A stretch of DNA of 64,000 nt from Cranoglanis bouderius (Eukaryota; Chordata; Actinopteri; Siluriformes; Cranoglanididae), in contig CM042560.1 in the NCBI GenBank assembly GCA_023630585.1, forward strand, positions 2,550,001-2,614,000, in the 5' to 3' direction. Positions within the stretch are counted from its first letter, which is position 1. Every line of letters begins with the position of its first letter. Both the position numbers and the translations under genes were made by a program. The notes beneath the pieces were generated by a model. The model was not told where the DNA came from and did no database searches. It saw nothing but the letters and a program-made list of their open reading frames with translations. Of this stretch, positions 22,951-33,405 are shown piece after piece.

Positions 22951-25900
22951 CCTCTCTCTCTCTCTGTGCTGACTCAGGGCTAACTCGTGGCAGGTCATGC
23001 CACTGAAACACTCTTTTAGCTGTTTCATTCATCACAGCTGATTTAGCTGTGGGGGACAGGACGAACAGAGACACAGAGAGCACGAGGTTTCTGTTTATCA
23101 TCCTCTACACATCATACACCATATATTTACTCCAAGGGGAACAGGACACGGCCAAGGACATAGAGAGACAATACATTATTGTGAAATTTATTCTTCCGAG
23201 AGACATCGGGGGTTGTAACAGTAACTCCGCTTCATCACACCACATCGTCGTTGATTATTTTCCTAGAGCATTGTATTGTATTTTTTTTTTTACACATCAT
23301 TTATACACATGGTGGATTTCACCATGTTGGCATTTCTGAGCATTAAAGATGAGGGCGGAGTGATGAGCCGTTAGGGGCGTGTCTATAGCTTGAATGACAG
23401 GAGAGATGTAAATAGCACAGTGTTTTTTTTCCCGGCTGTATTATACAGTCGCTTTGATCGCATTGTTCCAGCAATTAGATTTCATTGTGTTCTTCATGTT
23501 TTTTCCACTTTATTTTAATAGTAAGAAGAATAAAGTACCGGCCAGTGCACCTTTACGTACACACTGTGGTCAGGCTTTGCAGCTTCGTAGACAAACAATG
23601 AAAAAATCTTGTGGTGAAAACTGCAAACACTTGCTTGCGTTCACGAACTCTGATTTATCTCACCCCAAGAGAATGTCGATATAAGCAGTATTTCTTGCTA
23701 ACGTTAGCAGATTAAGTGACGTGGGTCGTGTGTTCAGATTTGCTTGTTTGCTCGTGTTGTGTAATTTTTCACTTCCTGTATCAGAAATGCACCATCCAGT
23801 GTGTTTGCAGATTCCAGAGCTTCGTCGTGGACGTTTCACCAAATTTTTGACCTTCTATCCGTTCTGCAGATAAACCCACGATGCACAGCTCCGAGGCTCT
23901 GGTGAAGCATTACGTAGCCTACAGCGCTAAGGTAGAGTACAGAACAAAAACCTGCTCTTATTCCTTCTCTACCTGTGAGAATTTGTTATGAGTGTGTAGC
24001 TCTACAGAATCGGTTTTGCGATGATGAAAGTTTTGTAACTGCCACGCTTTAATAAACCGACGGGATTCAATCTGCACTCAGTGGTGCGAGTCTTTGGAAG
24101 GCCTTACAGGGGGGGGAAAATGGTATTTCTATTTCTTTCTTGGATGCCAACAATGTGAGAAGCTTCTGTGAAATGTGATAAATGAAGTTTTTGATATAAT
24201 CGTATAATATGTCGTATATCTTCTGTTTAAATTTAACTACTACAATTGTGTGACCTTAACATGACATAAAATATCTTCAGTGGCAAAGATACATGACTCA
24301 GTAAAGCCTATAAATGAGCAAAATTACCACTAGCACCTTCTGAAACGTCTTTTTAAAAATTGTTGAATAGTTAGCTAGCCAGCTAAACAACTAGCTAAAT
24401 CACTAGCAAAATAACTAGCTTTTGACTGCATGTAGCAACAGTCTGCTAGCATAATTGCACAAATTACCTCTCAAATGTCATTTTAAAAAATGTATCCGTA
24501 TAAAAATAGCTTACTGCATGAAGCCATCTTTAGCTATGATTTAGCTAGCAGTCTCAGTGCTAACAATATAAAATAGGTAGCCATATTTGAAGTGCAAGAA
24601 GTGCTTTGGAATTTTGTCTCATTTTAGATAAATGTTAACATGACATAAAATATCTTCTGACTTTTTTTTCCTTTTTTTTTCCTGGCAAAGATATATGACA
24701 CACTAAAGCTTTCAAAATGATAGTAATAGTTGTTTAGTAGTAGTTTTCTCAGACCGTCCACTTTCATCTAAACTGGTGAAGCATTAGCTTAATCTTTAAT
24801 GTTTAATCTACACTCTTAGCTAGCTAGCTAAATGACCGGCTCGGATGCTAGCGTGCCTTTTGACTGCATTTAGCAACAATCTGTTAGCAAACAGTAATCA
24901 TCATAATTGTATAAATTATCTATCAAGCGTAATAAAAATGTATACATATAACATAAGCTTACTGTGTGAAGAAAGGTTTAACAATGATTAAGCTAGCAAG
25001 CTCAGTCAAGCAGGCTAGCTAGCTATATTTGATTAGATGATACAGTAAAGCCTATAAATTAGCTAAATTATCACTGACATCTTCTAAAACCTCTTCTGAT
25101 GTTTAATAGGCATTTAATTACATTTTTCTGACAGAACTGACTGAAAGGATTAGCAGGTTTAATCTACACGACATCTCAGTAACTAGCTAAGCAACTAGCT
25201 AGCTGTCTTTAAGACAAAATGCTTTGGAGATAACATTATTATAGCAGTAAAATTGTACTTAAAAAGGTTGAAAAAAATAGACGTATTTAAAAGAAAGACT
25301 ATGACACACCTCTATGAATATATTTGATATGCATTGACAAAAAAAAAAAAAAAAAAATGTTAGCACTGCATAGGCATTAGCATAGCACTTAGCTGAGAGG
25401 TGAGGTCCGATCTCAATATGTGAGATCCGATCTGATACAGAGTTGGATCGGCTCACTGTGTGTGTGTGCGTGTGTGTGTGTGTGCGTGCTTGACCATACA
25501 TATTGTCCACAGCGGTGTGTTGATATATGGAAGCTTCCATGAAGCTGCTAAAATGACGGATGTGGTGAGAGTACAAACAGCTATAAATCCTCAGAGAGGC
25601 CAAAAATCCTGAGGCGTTTTATTTCCCCTTTATCCCCTTCCTCTTCCTCACGCCATCAGCTCACACACTGCACACAATGTCACCTCGTCTTTCTAGCAAA
25701 CACACAAATATGTCACACACATGGCAGTCACACGTGTCACTGAGTGGGTTGTTGCTGTGCTGTTCTTTGCAACTTGATGAAGTAGTGTATATAAGATTCT
25801 ATAATTTGGTATAAAACATAATTAAAATGTGGTAAAATAAATAAATAAATAAATTTATTTTGTGATGTTTTAGTTTTTGGGAATCACGGCGGTCGAACAG

Positions 25901-28900
25901 CCAAAAGGCACAGATGTTGTTCGGGTGGCTGTGAGAAAACTGAAGGTACGTATGTGCCCGGGTTGCCAGGTCTTCATGTCAAAATCAGCTCACTTTTTTG
26001 TTTTGCATACAGCGATCCTAAGCCGGGGTGGGCTGAGAAATTATACTTAAATGAAAGTATAGATAATGTCAACATGTGGAAGTATAAATGGAAGTATCCA
26101 GCCAAAAATATCGGTACTTTTAAATATACTCAAGTAATAAAAAGTTTTAAAAAATTGTTTTTAACTGGCAAAGATTTCATCACTTATCTTAAACAGTTAG
26201 AAGACGATTACAACTGCACTATTTTGCCTAAAAATATTATTTAAAGTTTGCAATATTTGCCTTTAGCTAGAATTTAACATGTTAACTGCTGCCTAGCCAG
26301 TTACTGTATGTTAGCTACTGGAATTGATGCTAGTCTAACCTGCAATAGCGGGGGGGGGGGGATCCATCTAACTCGGTTAAATATAGCCAGTTAATGTTAC
26401 CAAAATTAGCCAAACATACCTCAACAGGTTTTTTTCAAACTAGATGAAGCTCATGCCTTCTAGGGAGGCAAAGGAGACGCCTCATTTTATACGAGTCTTT
26501 GCTCCAGTGTACTCCAGCGTATTGAAACGTTTTAGTGAGGTAAGGCCAGGGGCACTGGTCCTCAAGTTCCACAATGCAGTCTTGTGGATTGTTTATCTTT
26601 AAACGGACACTGAGAGCTATAATCCTGATAGTTTTTTCTACATTGATGATGCTAAACTGAAAGGGTTGGATTGAATTAAGTATAGCAATAAAGTATAAGT
26701 GACTGCTTAGCTTGATGTTTGGGTACTTTTAATGCCTTACAGCGTATAATCCGTCCGTACTGGATTTTTTTGTGATTTTGCTGCAGCTTTTTTCAAAATT
26801 TGCGATGCAATTTGCGGAGTCGTTTTGCTTTTTTGCGGAAAACTACATGAATTGGCGTAATTGCAATCGCATGAAATTGTTTTGCACGGTCTCTCGCAGT
26901 GATGTTTGTCGGTAAATGAGACCTTTTAGCTGTACTCATGTTTGACGCACGTGAATCGAAGAGGGCTTTGGCTGAATACGTGTCATCACATGACGTGTCT
27001 TGGCCCAAATCTGCAGAAAATCTGCGGTAATTTTGAAAAATTGCAAGTTCCTCAGAATATTGCGGAGTTTGCTTGATTTTGCGTTAATTTCTGTGAACGC
27101 AAAATTGCGAAATCCTGGTGGGACTGTATATCATCACGAATATAAAAACAAAGTGCACACAATAATCATGTAAAAAATAAAATAAAATAAATTTTTTAAA
27201 AAACAAGTAGGATTGGATCCCTTTAAGCCGAGTCTCCACTGCCCTGAAGTTTAATGCCAAACACGAGCACTTTTCTGGAGTAACTAAACCTTGGGTTGCT
27301 TCTCCAAACAGTTTTATACTACATGTTGGCTCGAAGTGAGACACTTTTAAGAGTTGGTAGGTGATTTATGTCGCCCCCGACTGGCTGATTATTTAATACA
27401 GTACCACTTTCATGATCAGGTTATTGACTCTGTAGTTTGATGCTTTCATTTTTTTTTCCCTTTCCTCAGTTTCAAAGGCATATCAAAAAGTCGGAGGGGG
27501 AGAAAATTCCCAAAGTTGAGCTACAAATCTCTATATACGGGGTCAAAATATTGGATCCAAAAACAAAGGTATGTAGTGCATATTTGAGCTCATACATAGT
27601 GAAGTCAAATCAAATCGAATTTTATTGGTCACACACACACAACCATACACAGTATGATGTGCAGTGAAATGCTTTTTAAAGTACTGTATAATATAAGATA
27701 TATAAAAGATAGATGGCGAAAAATGTATGAACGGTATGTGGTATGAAGTGCAGATGTGTGCAGTTGTATGTGCAGTGCAATGCTGTGCAACATCGAGCTG
27801 AATTAGTTGAGGTGAGAAAGCTGACGATATAATAAAACGTGACGTAGAAAGGTGCGTCGCTGTGATACATTCTGCATTTCTTCCATGCAGGACGTGCAGC
27901 ACAGCTGCCAGCTGCACAGGATGTCCTTCTGCGCCGACGATAAAACGGACAAACGGATCTTCGCCTACATCTGCACCGAGCCCGACACCAAGAGGCACCT
28001 GTGCTACGTGTTCGACAGCGAGAAATGTGTACGTCTGATGCTTGTGTAACTACTGAAACACTTAAGCAGTGCATTAGACAAGGCTTCTTATTTGTTTGTT
28101 TGTTTGTTTATTGACATTTGCTCATGGTGGGCTGGTTTTAGGCAGAAGAGATCACCATCGCCATTGGCCAGGCGTTTGATCTGGCATATAAAATGTTCCT
28201 GCAGTCCGGGGGGAAAGATGTGGAGTCGAGAAAACAGATAGGAAACTTACAAAAGAGGGTAGGAACAGAAATTATGTCTGTGTTTTACTTTTGCTCTAGT
28301 ACACAGCACTGGTGCTGAAATGACGGCTATTAGGTTTATTTCTTTGATTAAAAAGCTGACGTTCTGCTCTTTAAATTCACTCATTGTTCTTCCTTCATTC
28401 CTTCCTTTAAGTTGGCGTAAAAGTTTTTCAACAAACAAGAATTGTTTTGTTAAAAAAATGAAAGGATACATCTGTTACTATTTTAGATTCAGGATTTGGA
28501 AATGGAAAATTCAAAGCTCAAGAAACAACTTCAGTGTCTGGAGGATCAGCTGATCAGCGCACAGTCGTCACCGGTACGCACAGTAAGATGATTCAGATGA
28601 TTTCTGCTTTTCACATTTTTGCACTTTTCCTGTATCTTATTCACTTTGCTGTAATATTTTCTAACAGCCTTTGCATGTTAACTCCTCGACGGAGGCCTGC
28701 GTGTTGTCCTCTGCTCTGTCCTGCTGTACTGATGACGTCTCCTCACTGTCATCTCTGGAGATTTCCTCTGTCACACTAACGCCTCTCAGTTCACCCGATT
28801 CCAGCCAATCGGCAGGCCTGCTGACCCCGCCTCCCACTAAACCCGCCCACTTTCTGCCATCCGATGTCTTCATTGTTCCACGGCCTCGTGTAAATGTGTT

Positions 28901-29979
28901 TTTCGGCTTCTCTGTTAGACATGGCAATATTGTTCTATAACTGCACTGACGCGAGTGTTTTATTCCTTGCATAACTCATGGACTCCGACATTCTGATCGC
29001 TGTTGTAACTTTGGATGCGTTTCGTCAGGCTGGTAGCATCCCGGTGAAAGCCACCTCGACGGACGTATTCGACATGGCACCGTTTACACCTGGATCTTCC
29101 ACCTCGAGGATACAGGCGTGTAACGGGAATCGGAATTTCCCCTCGCTGCCCCCCGTAGACAGGGGTGAGTAGTCTCGAAGTAATCCTTAATTTTCATAAA
29201 ACATATCAGTGTAATGTTTTTGTAGTTGCCTTTCAATAAACATCTGAAAATCTCGAGTTAGTGTTGACTACGCAGATGAAAAGCGAGTGTTATCGCGTCA
29301 TTAAAAAAAAAGGGACCAATGGCGTTGCAGTATGCAAATCCAAGCCATGGAGCACTGATTCTGATAGATGCAGCAGGGTTTCGATTCACACAGTCATCAG
29401 AGTGCACTACGAGTATCTTCTGTCTGTCCTGCAGGTACAGATCTGTTCGGAGCCGTGCCCTTCGACCCCTTCACCTGCGGCCTTGCGGACTACCCTCCAG
29501 ACGTCCAGTCCAAGCTGGATGAGATGCAGGTGGATTTTCATTACGCTCAGCTGAACAAAATAAACATAATTGAGCTTCCTTTTATGAGCCACAGGACATT
29601 TGTGATGGTCAGTTCAAGGAAATTTTTATTCATGTAATATGATGAGCCCATAATTTCGTTGTAATACGCAAAGGTTTCACACTTTGAAGTGGGGTTATAT
29701 TATAGCAGAAATCTGGGTTTAGTGGTAATATTACTTCAATCACAAAATTTAGTCAGCATCCGCTGAGCTTGTGTTAGTAGATCAAAGAGAACACACACAA
29801 GCCAGCGTTGTCTCGGATGGATTTATCCTCATACGCCGTACACCAAAGTGTCAGAATTCTATCATTAATAATGAATTATTAACGAATGGTACAGTTCTTG
29901 TCTTGTGTACACAGTGAGGAAATACAGTTTTGAGTGTAAATATTGTAAGTATATTGAGAACCAAATAAATGAATGGCTT

Positions 29980-30014
<35 letters not shown>

Positions 30015-30553
30015 TCTCCCCCTCGTCACTCCCCTCCCATACAGCGGCAAAGATGGTTTGTAAACTGTTTATATGTCACGTTTTGTTTTGTTGTGAAGTG
30101 TGTGAAGAGCTAAATGTGTGCACGTGTGGAAGTAGAAGTGATTTTGTTTCCCGTTAATCATGCTGCATGGATAATTTTAGATGCAGTTCAGATTGAAAAA
30201 GCCCTGCTGAGTGAGAAACCGTGTCCATGATTGACAGATGTGTGTTCTAGTCACTCCCTTGTTGTGTTAAAATTGCATGTGAAAAATGAACACCTTCAAG
30301 ACCAAACCATCAACTTGTATATGACAAATGTGACCATAAACTCCACATCCTTGGATGAGTCATTGTTCATTATACACAGTGGAATATATTATCACTTTTA
30401 AATCCCTATCTGTGTTTACGTTTAGTTTCAAATCACGTCTTCTTTTTGTTCCTAATTTGTTTGGGTTCGTTTTCCTTTCAGGAGGGGTTCAAAATGGGTC
30501 TGACTCTAGAGGGCGCCATTTTCTCCCTGGATCAAGTGGACAGTCGATGCTGA
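20212..30553 (+). CDS. gulp1: GULP1, engulfment adaptor PTB-domain protein (coding exons)
   Basis: Coding exons: 20212-20239, 23870-23931, 25874-25945, 27470-27568, 27891-28028, 28142-28258, 28487-28573, an optional 28668-28889, 29029-29164, 29435-29529 and 30482-30553 (stop TGA 30551-30553). Without the optional exon they total 906 nt, or 301 residues, against 304 in human GULP1. All junctions are GT-AG and the phases agree. The order is a short basic start (MNIGFSRRK), a PTB domain at about residues 21-155 (KFLGITAVEQPKG, KVELQISIYGVKILDPKTK, ADDKTDKRIFAYIC, LCYVFDSEKC), a coiled coil at about 165-200 (IQDLEMENSKLKKQL), then a linker with DVFDM, DLFG and FDPF motifs of the kind that bind clathrin-adaptor ears, ending LDQVDSRC. 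The family is cytoplasmic: its PTB binds NPxY tails of engulfment and lipoprotein receptors (CED-1/LRP1 type) in apoptotic-cell uptake and endocytosis. Orthology is firm; which teleost paralogue is not decided. Confidence 0.96.
20240..23869 (+). other. gulp1 intron after the ATG exon
   Basis: 3.6 kb. It contains a GGTCTTGATCTCGACT dispersed repeat (about 20630-20890), the CT-rich region at 22540-22970, and a MITE family A end fragment (about 23165-23275, GTAACTCCGCTTCATCACAC). No exon recognised. Confidence 0.7.
22540..22970. repeat. CT-rich microsatellite region in gulp1 intron
   Basis: Imperfect (CT)n/(TCTG)n ending in a pure CT run (about 22900-22948). The long open frames on both strands here are low-complexity artefacts. 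Confidence 0.9.
23932..25873 (+). other. gulp1 intron with diverged tandem duplication
   Basis: Modules TTAACATGACATAAAATATC, TGACTGCAT-TAGCAACA and AGCTTACTG recur in the same order at about 24256-24600 and 24635-25030. A third partial copy (AGTAAAGCCTATAAAT) lies near 25045-25120. Many AGCTAGCTA palindromes are interspersed. A (TG)n lies at about 25458-25488. Confidence 0.7.
25946..27469 (+). other. gulp1 intron
   Basis: Holds a G-run (about 26350-26360) and element D copy 2 (own entry). The open frame at 25954-26244 has no recognisable features. Confidence 0.6.
26755..27125 (-). mobile_element. dispersed element D, copy 2
   Basis: Reverse copy containing an open stretch starting M-S-T-A-K-R-S-H-L-P-T-N-I-T-A-R-D-R-A-K. 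It is truncated and has no downstream domain. See 13908-14215. Confidence 0.65.
27470..28258 (+). CDS. gulp1: gulp1 PTB-domain core exons
   Basis: Three phase-0 exons (27470-27568, 33 codons; 27891-28028, 46 codons; 28142-28258, 39 codons) encode most of the PTB fold: the strand run FQRHIKKSEG to ILDPKTK, then DVQHSCQLHRMSFCADD to SEKC, and the C-terminal helix AEEITIAIGQAFDLAYKMF. The helix closes the peptide groove in Dab-like PTB domains. Nearly every position reads as the vertebrate family consensus with conservative changes. The 113-bp intron at 28029-28141 is short. The 322-bp intron 27569-27890 carries a dispersed repeat. Confidence 0.95.
27605..27690. repeat. SINE-like repeat fragment in gulp1 intron
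   Basis: TTTTATTGGTCACACACACA, CATACACAGTATGATGTGCA and GTGAAATGCTTTTT match a dispersed repeat style widespread in teleosts. Only a fragment is present. Confidence 0.5.
28668..28889 (+). CDS. gulp1: candidate in-frame cassette exon of gulp1 (74 codons)
   Basis: Between the coiled-coil exon (ends 28573) and the DVFDM exon (starts 29029) is an open, phase-0 segment. It has a good acceptor (tattttctaacag, ending 28667) and a donor (CGT|gtaaat at 28890). It is exactly 222 nt and stop-free in the gulp1 frame. It encodes a Ser/Thr/Pro-rich stretch ending LLTPPPTKPAHF and SDVFIVPRPR. The flanking introns would be 94 and 139 nt. Including it gives 375 residues. The tail SDVFIVPRP resembles the TDVFDMAPF of the following exon, which hints at an old exon duplication. 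The human 304-residue protein has no such insert as I recall it. It could be a true alternative exon or an intron that is open by chance. Confidence 0.55.
29029..29529 (+). CDS. gulp1: gulp1 adaptor-motif exons
   Basis: Exon 29029-29164 (136 nt) encodes AGSIPVKATSTDVFDMAPF and a proline-containing tail, ending in phase 1 at the donor gtgagt. Exon 29435-29529 (95 nt) restores the glycine codon and encodes TDLFGAVPFDPF, then the conserved PPDVQSKLDEMQ. DLFG and DPF motifs are clathrin-adaptor appendage ligands in endocytic adaptors generally; the assignment to this protein rests on the motif and on family knowledge. The intron between them (270 bp) is otherwise plain. Confidence 0.93.
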
Positions 30554-30734
30554 AGCCAAACATCGTTGCTTTTAACGTCTGAACAGAATGTTAGAGAAGT
30601 ATTTCTAATTAGGTTCTGCATTAAGGGATGACAGTTTAACAGGCCGTGAACAAGTTGTACAGATTCTTTATATTTTTATATTGTAAAAAGTGCATCTGTA
30701 GTCATTTTTAATGATCATTGATTTATCTGAGTCA

Positions 30735-30787
<53 letters not shown>

Positions 30788-31015
30788 CAAAACCTTCTGA
30801 AAAACACAGCTGTCGTATTTTTGTGTCCGTATTTTTCCCCTCATATTTTTCCTCAGTAATGTTTGCATTTTCTACATTGGTCCTTAGACATACAAACCCG
30901 TCCTCGGTTTCCATCGTGTATCCTGCATTCATATTTACGTAGAACATCTAATATTATCTTTATGACTATTTAATAATATTAAATTTGGTCAATAAAGGAC
31001 AGCTCTCTGAACATT
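30482..31015 (+). CDS. gulp1: gulp1 terminal exon and 3' UTR
   Basis: The acceptor tcctttcag ends at 30481. The exon encodes EGFKMGLTLEGAIFSLDQVD then SRC and the TGA at 30551-30553, matching the vertebrate GULP1 C-terminus. The 3' UTR runs to about 31015, judged by AATAAA at 30991-30996, and contains a CA-repeat at about 30736-30785. Other possible poly(A) signals (ATTAAA near 31040 and 31085) could extend it. Confidence 0.9.
30736..30785. repeat. (CA)n microsatellite in gulp1 3' UTR
   Basis: About 25 uninterrupted CA units inside the transcribed 3' UTR of gulp1. Expected to be length-polymorphic. Confidence 0.95.
30991..30996 (+). terminator. gulp1: candidate gulp1 poly(A) signal AATAAA
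   Basis: First canonical hexamer after the stop codon, about 440 nt downstream of it, in an AT-rich context. The cleavage site would be near 31010-31020. Confidence 0.6.
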
Positions 31016-31442
31016 ACAGCTGTTTTTCTCCTAAAGCATTAAAAAAATTACATTTCTTCATAGAAGTTTTGTCTGTATTCTTCTGTATTAAAGCTGCTTT
31101 TCATGCTTTTCATTTTAAGAAACACTTCAGACCTTTTCATCATTGGATGAAGATAATTAGAAAGTTTGTTTTTTTTTTAAAATGATGTCAGCAAGGAAAG
31201 ACATGCATTTATATAAATGATTACATCACAAAATGAATACAATCATTCTTATCATTCTTTAATGAGACACTGTATGGTCACTAATTAATCTTAATTTTAA
31301 GGTGTATTAATGAATTGGCAGGAAAATGGTCCTGTACTGACAGAAACACCATCTCTGGAGAGGTAGCGCATATAAAGTGTACACAGAGGTCCAAATTTGC
31401 AGTTTTCGCCTTTTCAATTCAACAAAAAAAAAAAAACAAGAA

Positions 31443-31448
31443 TTTATT
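31443..31448 (-). terminator. col5a2: candidate col5a2 poly(A) signal (TTTATT on +)
   Basis: Reading the - strand downstream of the stop at 31958, this is the first AATAAA I see, about 510 nt into the 3' UTR. It leaves only about 400 bp between the ends of gulp1 and col5a2. Confidence 0.5.
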
Positions 31449-31957
31449 TAGGCCACTTTATAGAAATGTATTCAAAAAAATTTAATCATTAAATTAGTTT
31501 ACAAAGCACCAACCAAAACTGGAATTTGGTCCACATAAAATAATAATTATAATAATTAAAAAAAAAATCTAGACAGCATGTAAATGTAACCTAAAACAGC
31601 GTGTGTGTACTTTTCCATTAAAAATAATACTTATTTTACTGATATGACATACACAGCAGTGCCCGGGGCACGTGGATTATAAATTAAAAAGTCCACACAG
31701 TCTGTAATATATTCATACACCCCAAGCTAGTGGAATTCCTCATTTCATTAAAAGATCAAAAAGGGCGGGGGGGCACTGCTCATCATGTGGCTCATCATGC
31801 TCGTCACTTCTGAACTGTCTTGAAAAATAAATACTGCATCGGCGTAGAGCTGAAGTCTTAACGGTGAGTGTTGATTTTTTTTTTTTACATTTTTCTGGCT
31901 TGCTGTTCAGCATCAGCAGCTATCTGAAGGATCACAGGGTCGCTTTGGTTGCAGGCT

Positions 31958-32104
31958 TCACGAGAAGCACACCGGGCCGATGTCGATGCCAAACTCCTGC
32001 TCGGCTCCGCCCACGTCCACCGGCGCCATGTCCACGATCGGGAGCTTCGAGGGCTTCTGCGTGCGATACTCAAACACAGTCTTGCTCCACTCACTGCTGG
32101 ATTT
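31958..32104 (-). CDS. col5a2: col5a2 exon 54: C-propeptide end and stop
   Basis: 48 codons plus TGA (31958-31960). It begins KSSSEWSKTVFEYRTQ and continues PIVDMAPVDVGG to the terminal IGPVCFS; the last cysteine is COLF1 Cys8. The acceptor is gtctctcag. The 3' UTR follows to the left, to about 31420. Confidence 0.96.
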   Translation of the reverse strand, partial: KSSSEWSKTVFEYRTQKPSKLPIVDMAPVDVGGAEQEFGIDIGPVCFS

Positions 32105-33349
32105 CTGAGAGACGAGAACGGAGAAAAAAAACAGATTGAGGGCAAAGTCTGGACAACACCACATGATGAAATATGTTTGCTGGTCTGTCAAATGCGGAGT
32201 AAAATTGGGTTTTGATTCATAACACACAGAATTCCACTACGTCAAGGGTCGTCCCAGGCCGCCACACCCATGCATCTTGCCTCAAATTTACAAACTGATT
32301 AATTCTATGTAGTGCGTTCTGTGGGAGAGTACTAACAATTAAACACTGGATTAAACAGTAACATTAAGTCTGCAAGCAGCATCGATGTTACACTTAATAT
32401 CAATCATCCATATTTTTTTAAATGAAATCATAACATAAAACCATAAAACATAAAAACGCTGAACATTTACTCCACCTCGGCTGCAAGATTCAAATGAGTC
32501 CCAGGCTGAAATTTAAATCTGGTTTTAAATTAAAGTAATGGAGCAAAAGTGAATTGAAATTTACTATACAACCTTTCAATAATTTATTAATGAATAATTT
32601 ATGGCTGTTGAAGTCATGCATGCAATCTTGATTAGTTGTAAACTGAATTATTTAAAAAAAAAAATTCTAAAAGGTTTTAAGTTTGATGCAAATTGGTTAA
32701 CAGACATATTTTTTTAATTTAATCCAGGTTAAATCTTATTGTCCATTGCTGCGACCTTGGGGAGAGCGATATGACAAAAATATCATATCACAATACTTAA
32801 AGACATTTCTACGATACACAATATCTATCATGGTATAAAGGTTTACAAAACTTCCAACAAAAAAAACAAACAGTTTATAGAAACCCGTGAGGCCGATGAC
32901 ATTTTTATAAGATCTACAAAAATTCTATTATATATGATTAATTATCATGCATGCAATATGTATTGCGATACACGTGTGAATGAAAGCGTCAGTGTCGTAC
33001 CGAGCAGCCGTCCTCAGTGACCGTGTACTTGAGTCGGTTGTGGCCGTACGCTTTGATATCCGTCCCGTCCGCGGCCTTTAATACAGCAGCTTTCTTCAGG
33101 TTGTCGCTCTTATCGTCTCTGTAAGCGACGCTGTTCTTGCAGTGGTAAGTGAGCGTCTGTACCGCCTCTTTAGAGAGCAGACGCAGGAGCCGCAGCTGCA
33201 CGGCCACCGTGTTGGGCGAGTCCTCTTTGTCTCCGTACGTAAACTGAGGAAGCCGGAGTGTGTTACAATGAGCAGAGGAGACAGAAATGATGCATCTTAC
33301 GTAACACATTTAGATAACGGTTCTAGTGTTTCGGTGATATAGGAATCAT

Positions 33350-33405
<56 letters not shown>

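Noticed and set aside
22515..23101. Long open frames on both strands (up to 163 codons)
   Set aside because: They are translations of CT/GA simple repeats, with no splice context or domain.
28661..28972. 103-codon open frame antisense to gulp1
   Set aside because: Shadow of the candidate gulp1 exon, with no independent evidence.
29590..29620. Possible extra small gulp1 exon (reads D-I-C-D-G-Q-F-K after an AG)
   Set aside because: No GT donor follows, and the canonical EMQ to EGF junction is already in phase.
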